A stretch of DNA of 64,000 bases from Lunularia cruciata (lineage: Eukaryota > Streptophyta > Marchantiopsida > Lunulariales > Lunulariaceae), in assembly GCA_948567375.1 (NCBI GenBank), contig OX419761.1, positions 44,952,501 through 45,016,500 of the forward strand, given 5' to 3'. This document shows, one piece after another, positions 49,722 to 61,273 of the stretch. Every line of letters starts with the position of its first letter. Position 1 is the first letter of the stretch. Below the pieces are notes generated by a model. That model searched no databases. It had not been told where the DNA came from and saw only the letters and a list, made by a program, of their open reading frames with translations. Position numbers and translations under genes: made by a program.

Positions 49722-50215
49722 GTGTGTCCAAGGCATAGTTTCTAAAACATTGCTAAGTATTCAAGTGATTTTTTGAGAAGTAATCTACCTTAAGTGAGGA
49801 TTGAAATTCTAAAAAGTAGGATTTGTTTATCAAAATTTAATGCCAATCTATACTAAACCATTATATGTTATATGTTAGAGTGGATATAATACCTTACATT
49901 AAATTTTTTTATGTTTTTGTTATGTTTTCTTAGCTTTTTTTAACAGTTTTTTCTATCTTTTATTTTGCAGTTCTCTTGTGTGAGTCCAGAGCATAGTTTC
50001 TAACACATTGTTTAGTCTTCAACTGATTATCCAAGAAGTAATCTACCTTAAGTGAGAATTAAAAATTGGAAAATTACAAGTGGTTTATCAAGCTTTAATT
50101 TGATTTGTACTAGATCAATATATGCTATACCTTGGAGCAAACAAAATGCCTTGCATCTAAACTCAAAAATATGTTTGTATGAGATCTTCTTGGCTTTTGT
50201 TTTGTAGTTCTTTAC
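49722..50215 (+). repeat. Tandem duplication, unit about 256 bp
   Basis: Copy 1 (about 49,722-49,975) and copy 2 (about 49,978-50,215) share 'gcatagtttctaa', 'agaagtaatctacctta', 'agtgag', 'ggtttatca' or 'tgtttatca' and a closing 'ttttg..gtagttctt' type end. Non-coding. Confidence 0.7.
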
Positions 50216-50542
50216 AACTTCTTTTGTTGTTGCTTATTTCTTATCACAATTCTGTTTGAAAATGAAAAATTATTATAGGTTATCATATTGTATTATATCT
50301 ATTAGATAAGCCATTACATTAATGAAGCATTAATTTACTCTAGTGTATATTAGTAAGTGTACTAGCTGACCTTGTGGCTTCACTACTCCGGTGTCACACT
50401 CACCAAAAATGAGATGAAATGTAATTTTAAAAATAAATATGTATTAAATAAAATTACTTATTTATATACCTGGTAAATGATTTCATCAATTTTTTTGATA
50501 GTCCCTCATTGACAAGAATAGAGTTATACAATATTTTATAAC

Positions 50543-50567
50543 TCTAATAATAATAATAATAATAATT
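50543..50567. repeat. AAT microsatellite
   Basis: About eight tandem AAT units in AT-rich DNA. Confidence 0.85.
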
Positions 50568-53500
50568 GTGGTCATATCATATGTCATCTCATACACAATA
50601 AATCAAGCAATTACAACTCTTAAATTTAAATATCTTATGCAAACCTTAATATTTAGTGATTAGTTCTAAAGAAAAATTCAGACTAAAATGTTAGGCTTTT
50701 TAGATTAAGCCATTATCTACATTTTGCACAAGTAGTGATATGTTTAGAGAAACTAATAGTATATCTTGAGGTTGAGTAGTAACCAAAGTCAACCTAAAGA
50801 TAGATGAGTGGTGATTATTTATGGTAAGAAAAATGAAAAAGATTCTATAAAACATGCATCAATATTATAATAAGTATGTAATCTATGCATGAAAAAATAT
50901 TGCTCCAATTAATATTAGAAAACCAACTAGTGCAAGGATACATCCATTTATATATTTGAATGGATAGACTCTATCTTTATTCAGAAGACAACACAATACA
51001 AGTTATAGAGATAGACTTTAAGTATTAGGAACCTACTTAGTACTTAAAGTCTATATCCTCTCAAACAACCTTCCTCTCCTTCCTCTTGGATTCTTGCCAA
51101 TCTCTTGGTTGCTTGGAAGACTATTTTGTTATCCATAGTGGATTAATGATTGCATCAGTTCATTGTTAGTACAAGCATGAGAGATTAGAGTAAGAAATTT
51201 CGATTCTTGTCAAGAATTGGGAAAAATGTAATTGGCATGTTAGAAAGTGTTGGAGTGGGGCATTTGAAATTAATCTCCCTTGATATTAAATGCTAGAGCG
51301 TGAAAGATGGTTGCTGCTTAGTGAATACCTCAAGCAAACCCACCTGATGTTTGGCATATAGTGCTTATTTGCATGATTAAGAGTATTTGATTATTATCAA
51401 CATATATAGAAAAATTCCTCAACAAATTAGTGATTTCACTCTTCCTTTTCGGGTCATGAGGATGGATGGTAAAACCTAAATAACCTCCTTTTTCTACCTC
51501 TAATTGTTCATCAATCCAAGCGCTTATGTGATTTAGGTTCTAACAACATAATTGGGTTTCTTATGATAGACTAAGACAATATTTCTCTGGGTTTTTTATT
51601 ATTTCCCTAGCTTCCTTATCAGGCATAAAAAGAGCACACTTGGAGATCTCACTTATCTCCTTGGTCAGTGGTCCCAAGAATAGACATGGCTCTTCTTTTA
51701 TAAGTTATTTCTTATCATTGACAACATTACAAGCTGTAAAGACTATCATTCTCCTCTCTATAGCTCATGAAGTCTCTGTCATATGTGTGAACTAAGTACT
51801 AAGGAGAACGTGTGGATTAAGCATGGGAGGAATTAAGAAAGTGAGGAGTAAGTATGGGTGGAATTAAACAACTTTGGAGTAAGTGTGTGGGAAAAATTTA
51901 AGTCAAGTGCAACATTGGCATGGCTTGAGCAATCTAGACTAGCTTGGGTCATGGGTAATAGGAAATCAAGTAAGAGGGCTTGAGCATGATCCCTACTTCC
52001 CATGGGATGGAAGCCATCCAATTAAGGTGTAGTGGTCATGCTCATAATTTGGATTAACAACAAGAAATTAGTGGAAGCATTGTCTGAAGGGTGTGGAGCC
52101 GTATCTTAAGAGTATAAAATTTGAGAATTGACATGGCAGACAACATCAAGTAGTCCAATGATAGAAAAAGTACCAATGATAGATGGAGTTCACAAAAGCT
52201 GAATTTCATGCATGTGTAAGAGGCCCAACAAATAACAAAGACTTGTGTGTGGCTGCAAGAACTCAAATCAAGGGTTTTTGGGCTTCACAATTATGATTGA
52301 CACTTGGGGAGCAATGGGGTATTGGCTTATGGAGAAATTGGACCAGATCATGGAGTTGATATTGGAGGAAGTAGAGGGTGCACTCTGGGTTACAAATATA
52401 ATTCTCTTACTTCTCTTCTTTGTCATTTCCTATCCTTTCTCCAGATTAGCTTTTTCTTTTCTTGTTTTTGTCCTTTCTAAATTTTATCTTTTATGCTTGG
52501 CCATACTGCATTTGTTTATTAGGTCTCACTTTTTATCATGGCATTTTTTTGCACTCTTTGGAGTGTATCTAATTTTAGTAGTCTACACCTAGATGACTCC
52601 TCTTTTTTCCTTGGCATAGGGCCATAGAGGGACTATTGTAGGCACTATTCCTCATTTGGCACACCACACCTTGTATGTGAAAGTAAGGAGTAGACTCTTA
52701 CATCTACTTTTTCAACATACATCCATAGTTGCTCAATTTGATCCATATATAGTCTCCTCTAGGTCACATAATTTTTCTATGTCAATAGTGGGTCCTACTA
52801 AGGGTGATTTTACTATGGAAGACATCCTACTATGTGTCTCTCCTTCTTATTATCATGAAACTATAGCATCCTCTCTCCACATACCTACCTCCCACACCCA
52901 TTGCCCCTTAGGATCCTTCTTCTTCCGCTACCACCTTGACACCTCTCAAGATCCTTTTGCTTCACTTGGGCACTCAACACATCCATATATCTCACCTTGT
53001 TAACATCTTGCATGGTCTTGTTTGGTTTGTCTATGGTTGAGATTGGTCTTGGCAACATAGAGCAAGATCTTGTTGCTTGCATATGCAAGCTAAGACCACC
53101 AATATTCCTACTCCTACAAACCTTCTTTGTACTCCAATAATATCTCTCCAATCTCTCCTTATGAGCTAGCCCATCTCTCACTTAAGATGAACCTTTGATG
53201 GCTACAAGGTAGTGCATCATGGACAAGAAGGCAAAGAATTCAAACTCCATAACACTCCTCTAGGGTACCTCCAAGACTCAAGCCATTGCTCACTAGAGAA
53301 CTCAATGAGAGAGATTATGAAAGGAAATGTAAGGATTATGAGTTCATCCTCATCCTTAGCTTATACACCTATGAAATAAGATGCTAAATTTATTAATTAC
53401 CATAGTAACTCAAGTTACTAGGCTAATTGTTATAAACTAAGAAGTATAAAAGAATAAATATCTATACATATGAGAATAATCCAAAGAGTTGGTGGTCTTC

Positions 53501-54549
53501 TCATGACTCAATAACTAAGTCACAGATTCTTTCACATGTGCTATCTTTGGATTACAAAAAAATCTGCAACCAAAAGGCTTGTGGGCCCAAAAGATCTCAA
53601 TTCTTTCTTCAAAGTAAAAATTTTAGGAATAATATAAATTCAATATACTAGAATTCAAAATAGTGATACTCACTCTTTCTAATTCTTCTAAAGTAGAGTC
53701 ACTTCCATCTTGGCTATGACTAACTCTAGTTAATCATGGCTAATGTAGAAGTTTTGCTAAACTTCCTATAGATAATATCCTTCAACTACTTGCAATACAA
53801 AACTTTATATCCCATAGAGCATACATGCACCAATGGGTATTACACCCCAAACTCATACACTTGGTTACACACTTTGGACCCTATCCAAGCTTTTTTGTCA
53901 AGTTTGGCTAGACCACGGATGTACACTTGAATCCTCATGCCATCATATCCTCTTAGTGGCTCTACACTCTCCCTCTTACTAAGTGCTATTTTGGCCAATG
54001 ACCAAGAGAAAGATGTCTACATTTGAACCTTATTGGCCCTTTTCTTGTAATGGACATTACTCCTTCCAATCTATAGAGGTGCTTCAAGAAATCATAAGAT
54101 TGCATCTCAAATTCATTGGTTTTTGAAAAGAGATTGTGCAACCTTCTAAGAAGAGTACATCATTAGGGCCTAGGCCATAGCCAAGTCAATTGTAGAGTCT
54201 TCATAGCTCCATGATCTATTGCTAGAGCATCATCACCTTTTTTTCTCTTAATGTTAGGTCAAGTAAATGAGTATAGAAAAGTAGCCCAAACACTCTTAAA
54301 CTCTTGGCCAACCTCCTTCTCCTTGATACTTTGTTTGCCCTATAGACCCGACATCTACTTGCATTGATGACTTCCTTTTATTCATCCATAATTACCATCC
54401 AAATAACTTATTGAGTCTTGCTTTGCCCATGCACTATTCCACTCTTTGCATTCTCAATGGATGGGCCATCTAGGCTAGTGTTTGAACACCTATATGAATT
54501 GCTCTAGACTTAGGCTTTCCTCTTCTCTTTGCTTTTCTTCAATGCATAA

Positions 54550-54639
54550 CTTTAGGTCATGTGCCTCTTGGAGCAGCTCTTCTTTTTGGCACTTCTTGTC
54601 TCCTAACTCTTGTGAAGGAGACCTCAAGAGTAGGTCCCA
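54550..54639 (+). pseudogene. Non-LTR reverse transcriptase fragment, left of copia
   Basis: The frame reads 'GTSCLLTLVKETSRVGP' and continues at 59,400 as 'TAIGDVLLLWVS', which matches the 'L.AL.K..GG.RPIAIGEV' block of a non-LTR RT family. The identification rests mainly on that continuation. The 5' limit is not determined. Confidence 0.6.
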
Positions 54640-54894
54640 TGTTGAGAAGTAGATGAGAGTGTAGCAACATGTATATCACTAGCAAATTCATACATTACCC
54701 ATTATACAAAAGTACATGGTTCACCTCTATGTGAGGCTACATCCACGGTAATGCTTCAAGAAATCTTTTACTAACACCCCAGGCTCACTGCCATATCTGT
54801 CCTACAAGGTAAGAAATCCAACACTCTTCAAGTACATTCCTACCATGAACTAACAAAAGAGTTACTAACCAAGGCATAAGAGTAAATCCTAACA
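54640..54894 (-). repeat. 3' LTR of the copia element
   Basis: On the plus strand it runs TGTTGAG to CCTAACA, 255 bp, and matches 59,133-59,399 along its length apart from a roughly 12-bp indel and scattered substitutions. Confidence 0.92.
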
Positions 54895-54912
54895 AAATCC
54901 CCCTTGACTCTT
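54895..54912 (-). promoter_or_regulatory. Polypurine tract of the copia element
   Basis: The minus strand reads 'caagggggatt' directly before the 3' LTR, the usual copia form. Confidence 0.75.
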
Positions 54913-55339
54913 GTCTTGGAGTTAGTAACTTTGCTAAATAGTTGATCACTCCATAGTAAGTTCTAGATAGATAGCCAATTGCTTGACCTTCCTTTAAACT
55001 AGGATAGACTTGAACTTATAACCATAGCTCATACAAGGATAAAGTAACCAAAAAGCCATGGTCACCTCCAATGCTAGGTCACCCTACTCATGCTTCACTT
55101 GCACAACCTACAAGGTAGTATGATGCTTGGAGAAACTTTCCAAAGGTATGACTTTGGTAAATGCATCAGCCGGGTTGAGCTTACCATCAATCTTGACTAG
55201 CTCAAACATTTTTTCAAACACAACTTGTATAAGAAAATGGTATTTGATGTCTATGTGCTTAACCCTACTGTCTATACACCTGATTTTTGGCTAGGTGTAC
55301 AACACTTTCATTGTCACAATGAAGCATTACATTACCATG

Positions 55340-55560
55340 CAGTAGCCCTATCTCAACAATAAGTCTATCCAACCAAATTGCCTCCTTTGTTGCCACATAC
55401 TCTGCTTTTGTAGTAGACTATACAACACATTTTTGCAAGGTAGATCTCCAACTAATGCACCCACTATCAAGTGTGAATACATACCCCATTTTTGACCTCT
55501 ACTAGTCCAAAAATTGTCCATAGTGAGCATCTTCATAGCCATCTAGTGATGCGGCATTCA
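55340..55560 (-). pseudogene. Copia RNase H remnant
   Basis: Minus-strand frames give 'YSLLQKQSMWQQRRQFGWIDLLL', a shifted form of the copia 'ALSSTEAEYVA...EA.WL' region, following a remnant of the 'SW.S..Q..VA' box. It is too degraded for residue-level calls. Confidence 0.55.
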
Positions 55561-55652
55561 TTGATCTTCTATCTTAATCTAGTATACCTCTCAAATACCT
55601 GAGAACCCACTTAATTGCTTCCCAATGTTTCCTTCTTGGATTCAACATATAC

Positions 55653-56340
55653 CTACTCCACCTTACACATAGCAAGGGCAAGATCAGGTCTAGTGCAAGT
55701 AATTAAGTACATGAGATTCCCAACAGCCTTCTCATAAGGAATGTTAGACATCAAACCCTTCTCCATGATATTTATAGAACAACATGCCGCTGAAAGCTTG
55801 AAATGAGGAGCTAGAGGAGTACTTATTGGTTTACAATTCTCCATGTTGAACTTAGCAAGTACCTTCCTAGCATACTTATCCTACATCAACCACAACTGAC
55901 CCATGCCCAAGTTCCTCTTGATCTGCATGCCTAATATCCTTGTGGCCGACCCTAGATCCTTTATCATGAACTCCAAACATAAGAGCACCTTGAGCTTGTT
56001 CACCTCAAATCTATCCTTAGAAGCTATCAACATGTCATCCACATACAAAACAAGAATAATAAAACCAAAGGTCTTATTACTCATTGTTTTCATGTACGCA
56101 CAAGGATCAAACAAACTCCTATTGAAACCTTGAGCATGCATAAACTCATCAAACCTCTTGTTCCATTGGCAAGGTGCTTGCTTCAATCCATCATGGACTT
56201 CAAAAATCTGCATAACTTGTCCTCTTGTCCTTTCTTCACAAACCCCATGGGTTGTCTCATGAAAATCCTCTCATCCACGGTGCCATAGAGAAACACCGTG
56301 ACAACATACATTTGATCTAAGGTAAGACCAAATAATGCAT
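55653..56340 (-). pseudogene. Copia reverse transcriptase, C-terminal part
   Basis: The minus strand reads 'VHDGLKQAPCQWNKRFDEFM', 'LYVDDMLIAS' with the catalytic YVDD box at 56,031-56,045, 'LGMQIKRN', and in the next frame 'KPISTPL', 'YEKAVGNLMYLITCTRPDLA'. These are standard copia RT strings in order. Confidence 0.92.
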
Positions 56341-56390
56341 ACATAATAGATATATTGTGGAATACTTTGCAACAGGAGAAACAACCTTAT

Positions 56391-56801
56391 TTAGTCCACC
56401 CGCTTCTCTTCAGCGAACTCCTTGGCTACCAACCTAGCCTTGTAGATTGTAGATCCTTCCTTAGGACCCTCCTTCAACTTGTAGATCCACTTGTAATCTA
56501 TCACTTGTTGATCCTTAGGTAACCTAACTAGTTCCCAAGTCTTGTTATCCCTCAAGGATTGCATCTCCCTCTCCATAGAACAGAACCACTCATCCTTCTC
56601 ACTAAAAGAACATGCCTCCTTGTAGGATGAGGTTTCACCTTCTTCCAAGACCAAAGCATAAGCATTATCGCCAGAAGTCAATTCATCATCCAACAACTTA
56701 GTTGAATCAGTCCATGTACCATATCTGTTTAGAGCTTTGACTAGCACGCCTTGATGACCTCCTTGATGAACTCTTTGCTTGATCTCCATGTGTAGGTCCA
56801 A
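56391..56801 (-). pseudogene. Copia reverse transcriptase, N-terminal part
   Basis: Open for 136 codons: 'EMQSLRDNKTWELVRLPKD', 'VIDYKWIYKLKEG' and 'YKARLVAKEFA', the opening blocks of copia RT. A frameshift separates it from the following RT piece. Confidence 0.92.
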
Positions 56802-56912
56802 TGTGAGGCTGACCTAGCACATCTTATTGCTCACCAAAAACTACTTGCTCGGTTATAGGAGCACCTCCTAACTCCTCATCACTTACGTGATCAATCTCTG
56901 TCTCAACTAGAT

Positions 56913-57470
56913 CTAGGGTGGGAAACTTGGCAGTGTAGGAAGCTTGAGCATTCTCCCCCTCCTTAAATGATCTAGATTCATTAAAAGATACATCCCTATT
57001 GACAACACCTTACATGCTATTGGATCCCATAGCTTATAAACCTTCACTCCACTTTCATAGCCAAGAAAAACATATTTCTTTGACTTTGCATCCAACTTGG
57101 ACCTATTCTCCTTAGGTGTGAGTGAATATGCATCACAACCAAATATCTTCAATCTACCATAATCAATTGGTTGTTGATGCCTCAACTCATATGGCATCTT
57201 GAAGTTAATTGCACTAGATGGAGAAATATTTGCCACATATATTGCCATGTTGACAACTTCTGCTCAAAACTCATGTGGAAATTTTGATTTGCTCAACATA
57301 CTCCACACATGCTCCAATAGTGTCTGGTTGAGCTACTCAACAACACCTTTTGCTGCACAATGTAAAACGAGGTAAGGTGGCGAGTTAATCCATGTTTTGT
57401 GCAATATGCCTCAAACTCTCTAGCAGCTTCTTCAAGTACTCAAAATCTCCAACTAGTTGCATCAATGTGT
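56913..57470 (-). pseudogene. Copia integrase, C-terminal half
   Basis: The minus strand reads 'RTLLEHVWSML'-like text ('QTLLEHVWSML'), 'AEVVNMAIYVANISPS', 'LKIFGCDAYSLTPKENRSKLDAKSKKYVFLGYE' and 'YKLWDP'. These match the end of the copia integrase core and its GKGY-type domain. The N-terminal zinc-binding region and the first catalytic residues are missing, because the sequence just upstream becomes unrelated and then CSP41b-like. Confidence 0.88.
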
Positions 57471-57734
57471 AGCCCTAAAGATAAGCTTTATAACAAACTA
57501 AAAAAGTCATTTATTTGAGTCTTGAGTCAAAAGTTATGAACTGAAATTTATAGGTTAAAACCTTGGAGTCACACCAAAAAACTCCCTTGTTTTTGACCCC
57601 TTCAAATAATCTCCAAGACTAGGAGAGTAATCTCTCCTAGTCCTAGCATAATCACCTTTTTGGCAGCAGCACCCATTGTTAGAGCATAACTAAAAACTAA
57701 CAGAGAAGTAGCAAGACCTATAGTTGTCTCTATC

Positions 57735-58738
57735 ATTATATCCAAGTCTTTCAACGGTATGCATTCCATTGACTTCTTGGGCAGTTCCACAAGCTTGAAT
57801 GGTTGTATCAATGGAGCTAGTCAAACCTCTACTTTGGAGGGATAGAGAAAGTTTGTACTCTATGTTGTGGCTATAGCAACAGTTGAGGAGAAGAAGAATA
57901 CAATAAATAATATTTTGATGCTTGGAGGTACCCATTTTTATTGGTCTCTTTCACACCAGGCTTCTAGTAAAAGAAGGCCATCAGGTGACATTGATCACTA
58001 AAGGAAAGACTACATTTAATTCACAATTGCCGAGAGAGATAGATGAGGTAATACGCTGCTTAAATATGATGGTTGCTCTTCACAAGTGAAACACATCAAA
58101 GTAGATCATCAAGATTTCAAGTCATTGAAGTCAACAATTTGTGGCAAGGGGTTTAATATTGTCTATGATATCAATGGAAGAGAAGGAACATAAGCTGTAG
58201 CAATCTTAGATGCTTTACAAGACCTTGACTAGTACATCTTGTGCTCCTCAACTGGTGTGTACTTGAAATCTGATCTACTTCCTCATAGAGAGATTTATGC
58301 AAGAGACCCTAAGAGCAAGCACAAGGGTAAATTGGACATAAAAGAACTTCTAGAGAGCATGGGTGTGAAATGGACCATTAGACCAGTGTACATTTATGGT
58401 CTTCCACAATTATAGCCCTATAGAAAAGTGATTCTTATATCATCTAAAAGCTGGCAAACCTATCACTATTCTCAATTCAGGACTTCAAATTACCCAACTT
58501 GGTCACATAAAGGATCTTGCTATTGCATTTGTGAAGGCTCTAGGAAGTGCAAAAGTCATCAATCAAGTTTACAACATCAACGGATCCAGATATGTTACTT
58601 ATGACAATATTGCCAAGGTTTGTACCAAGGTAGGTGGATTGCCCAAACTTGATCTCATCCACTACAAGCCCAAGGAATTTGACTTCAGCAAGAAGAAGGC
58701 TTTTTCCTTTTGTGATCAGCAATTGTTTGGTTTCCTCT
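57735..58738 (+). pseudogene. CSP41B: CSP41b-like chloroplast stem-loop RNA-binding protein, intron-free captured copy
   Basis: CSP41b is a plastid SDR-type (Rossmann) RNA-binding protein tied to chloroplast transcription and rRNA stability. The plus strand reads in order: transit-peptide-like 'FLGSSTSLNGCINGASQTS', 'ILMLGGTHFIGLF' (nucleotide-binding loop), 'LLVKEGHQVTLITKGK', 'GFNIVYDINGRE', 'ILDALQDL', 'CSSTGVYLKSDLLP', 'KHKGKL', 'RPVYIYG', 'GLQITQLGHIKDLA', 'HYKPKEFDFSKKKAFSF' and 'CDQQ'. About 330 codons are nearly continuous without introns, as in a cDNA copy, but broken by several stops and frameshifts. The C-terminal end after 'DQQLFGF' is missing. It lies antisense within the copia element, between its primer site and integrase. 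No poly(A) tail was seen. Confidence 0.88.
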
Positions 58739-58864
58739 AGCAGATCATCCTTGAAGGCATTTTGCTAAAGCCCAACATGATTTTTCTTGGTCTTGATGTA
58801 CTAACACCAACACTTGAGGAGGTGGCCAAGCACACAATGCACACTATGTTGCATTCAATCCCCA

Positions 58865-58950
58865 TTTTTGTTCTTAGCATTCACTTCCTTTCCCCACTTT
58901 TGTTCTTGGCATTTACTTCCTTTCCTTATTGTTATTCCTAACATTTACTT
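58865..58950 (+). repeat. Three tandem units of about 30 bp
   Basis: Three units of the form 'ttgttcttagcattcacttc' then 'ctttcc', with small changes, lie between the CSP41b copy and the copia primer site. Confidence 0.75.
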
Positions 58951-59118
58951 CCTTTCCCTATTTTCCCATCAATCCCTCTTGATAAAAACTGATAGGTGGT
59001 GCAAGTCCTCTTTGTCTTTGATTCCTATGGCTCTCCTCATAGCTAGTGCTGCCTCCTATTTCCTTCAATTCTCTTTGATATAACCTTAACAACAAAATAC
59101 TCTCTTCTCTTGTTACTT

Positions 59119-59130
59119 GCTCTGATACCA
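59119..59130 (-). promoter_or_regulatory. Primer binding site of the copia element
   Basis: The minus strand reads TGGTATCAGAGC, separated by two bases from the 5' LTR. Confidence 0.9.
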
Positions 59131-59132
59131 AT

Positions 59133-59399
59133 TGTCAAGAATCAGATGAGAGTGATAGCAACATGCACACATCATGTATATCACTAGTGAATTCACACAT
59201 TATCCATTACACAAAAGTACATGGTTCACCTCTATGTGAGGCTATGTCCATAAGAATGATTTAGGAAATCTTTTATTGATACCCCAGGCTCATTACCATA
59301 TCTATCATATAAGGCAAGAACTCCAACACACTTCAAGTCCACTCTTATCATGAACTTATAAAAGAGCAACTAACCAAGGCATAAGAGTAAATCCTAACA
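59133..59399 (-). repeat. 5' LTR of the copia element
   Basis: On the plus strand it runs TGTCAAG to CCTAACA, 267 bp. It is the partner of 54,640-54,894. Confidence 0.92.
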
Positions 59400-60021
59400 C
59401 CCACTGCCATTGGGGATGTGCTTTTGCTTTGGGTATCTTAGACTATTTGCTTACAATTATGAGAGTCCTTTTCTTCCATATTGTCTCCCCATTAGTTTGC
59501 TTCCAAGGGATGCAAGATAATTATTGTGGGCATTTGAGTATCCTTGGACATCCATCCACATTGGATGGTAGTCCAAGTAGATGTCTCCAATGCCTTCAAT
59601 ACCATCTTTTGTCCAACATTATTTTGTGCTCTTTGTTTAGTTGGAGATCAAATCCTCTCCTTGATCCAATTTGTTTGTACTTTCTATGGTATAGAGATAC
59701 CTCTATTGTTCAACCACCATATCTCTACTAGAGAGTTCATGCAATTGACATCCGCTAAGGGCATATGGTAGGGGATCTCTTTGGGAGCCTCTCTTTGTTG
59801 TAGAACTTTATACAATGTTATAATATGTGCAACATATTTTCCGTATTGGCTTTCACATCCCTCTTGGATGACACTCACATTATGGGCCTTTTGGAGGATG
59901 TGATTTGAGTGGTGTTTGCTTTCACACTAAGCTTGGAGGCCTTGGGTTTACAAGTCTAGACTTATAAATGCAAGGCTTGGAATCCATACACAACCCTCAC
60001 TCCCTTTGACTTCCCACCAAG
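59400..60021 (+). pseudogene. Non-LTR reverse transcriptase, core fragment
   Basis: Plus-strand frames give 'TAIGDVLLLWVS', 'SFSSILSPH', 'VVQVDVSNAFNTI' (motif A, Asp in VDV), 'LIQFVCTFYGIEIPLLF', 'LTSAKGIW.GISLGA' (a decayed 'GTRQGDPLGG'), 'LLDDTHIMG' (catalytic DD) and 'KCKAWNP'. Together these fit a non-LTR RT of the plant family with the 'ADDTHI.GP' signature. It is broken by stops, split from its upstream part by the copia element and ended by the LTR of element 4. Confidence 0.85.
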
Positions 60022-60762
60022 TGTAATACTTTGAGGACAAGAGAACTCTTCAAGAGAGAAAACACAGATTTCACACTCAATCCTTTGATGCCCCAAAAGA
60101 GCACTTCTCTTTATTATATAACAAAAAGGATCTCCTCAAAGGAAGCTCCACCCTTGGATCAGATACATGGATTGATGATGTGTCAATGAGCTCTATCCTT
60201 AGTTTAGTTGTTTGGATGGGTGACATGTCAGTCCTTATACTATCTAGCTGGTCAAATAGGTTTGACCAAAGGGAATCTTTAGGGAATCTTCTTGTAGGAA
60301 TCTCAAAATTGCATGGGTAAGATATTGTTGGAAAGCCCTCAACAAGACAAATCATGGGGGGAGGGGAATGCAAGCTTATTCTTTCTGAGAGGGAGAATTT
60401 TCTATTTTCAAGGCCTAATTAATTCGTTTAGGCCTCCAAAAATGGCTTTAAAGTTTAGGCTATTTTTGGCTTTTGCCCTATTAGTAGAAGTGCTCTTTTT
60501 GTGATAACTATATCTAATCTAAATTCTCTATCATGTGTAACATCCTTTCAGATGTCACCACCCCAAGGTTCACCTCTAGATCATATGTCTAACTATTGAT
60601 TCTAAAGTCTTCAAGCATGTTTTGGTTTTTGGCCTATTAGTAGAAGTACTCTTTTGGTGATACCTATGTTTGATATACTTATTCCATCATGTATAACATC
60701 CTCCTAGATGTTACCAAACCAAATTTCATCTCTATATCATGTGTCTTTCTATTGGTATTACA
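60022..60762 (-). repeat. 3' LTR of element 4
   Basis: A 741-bp LTR with TGTAAT and ATTACA ends and two internal 165-bp modules. It is the reference copy for solo LTRs A to D. Its flanks (CCAAG and AACCT) do not match each other, which rules out a solo LTR. A purine-rich tract lies on its inner side. Confidence 0.92.
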
Positions 60763-60780
60763 AACCTCTCTCCTTTTAAG
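60763..60780 (-). promoter_or_regulatory. Polypurine tract of element 4
   Basis: The minus strand reads 'cttaaaaggagagaggtt' directly before the LTR. Confidence 0.85.
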
Positions 60781-60839
60781 ACACAACATCCTTGTTGCGA
60801 AGCTGCTGCTCAAAAGATTTTACTAATATTGATGCGTGG

Positions 60840-61262
60840 ATCAAGTTGGCTACTGGCTCCCATGTCACCTCATATAGTATGTAACCTTTCCATTGTATGA
60901 GATATTCCATACGCAGGTGATGAGTCTATTTTTGGAGAATACATTCAACTTTGTATTCCTCCATGCTATCAATGAGTGTTGGGCAAGGTCAAATGTCTTG
61001 TATGGAGGGACAAGGGTCTGATTGGGGTGCATATCTGCATAGGAGGGAGACATGGAACACTGGATGGATCTTCATGTGTAGTGGTAGCTTGAGGTGATAG
61101 GCCACAACACCGATTTGACGAAGAATGGGAAAAGGCCCAATGAAATGAGGTCTGAGCTTGTGAGGGCCAACTAATGTGAGGTTGGTTGTTGAAAACCAAA
61201 CCTGATCTCCCACTTGGAACTCCATGTGCCGACGGTGTGCATTTGCATATTGCTTTTGTCAA
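60840..61262 (-). pseudogene. Element 4 integrase C-terminus and chromodomain
   Basis: The minus strand reads 'FQVGDQVWFSTTNL', 'HKLRPHFIGPFPI', 'LHMKIHPVFHVS' (the GPY/F-type tail of Ty3 integrase), then in another frame 'EEYKVECILQ', 'EYLIQWKGY' and 'VTWEPVANLI', a chromodomain. A frameshift lies between them. Confidence 0.9.
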
Positions 61263-61273
61263 ATTTTGGCAAT

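Larger units (their letters stand above)
49266..54549. other. AT-rich DNA, no gene supported
   Basis: It contains a tandem duplication (49,722-50,215) and a short AAT microsatellite. Open frames at 52,245-52,592 (hydrophobic C-terminal half) and 52,656-53,003 have no recognisable family, and nothing nearby extends them as exons. The Helitron 3' end should lie in the first part, but no clear CTRR end with a hairpin was found. Confidence 0.5.
54640..59399 (-). mobile_element. Ty1/copia element carrying a host gene copy
   Basis: A 4760-bp element. Minus-strand order: 5' LTR 59,399-59,133, primer site 59,130-59,119, antisense CSP41b copy (58,738-57,735), integrase C-terminal half, RT, RNase H, polypurine tract, 3' LTR 54,894-54,640. 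Gag, protease and the N-terminal half of integrase are absent and their place is taken by the host sequence. It is inserted in a non-LTR RT frame. Flanks TCCCA and CCCAC share CCCA, and the host frame is restored when the element is removed. Stops and frameshifts throughout show that it is old. Confidence 0.9.

Noticed and set aside
52245-53181. Open frames of about 100 codons on both strands
   Set aside because: They overlap each other on opposite strands, show no domain, and the hydrophobic stretch reflects T-rich composition.
57602-57935. Minus-strand open frame with a signal-peptide-like start
   Set aside because: It is the antisense of the CSP41b transit-peptide and nucleotide-binding region, which gives a far better match on the plus strand.
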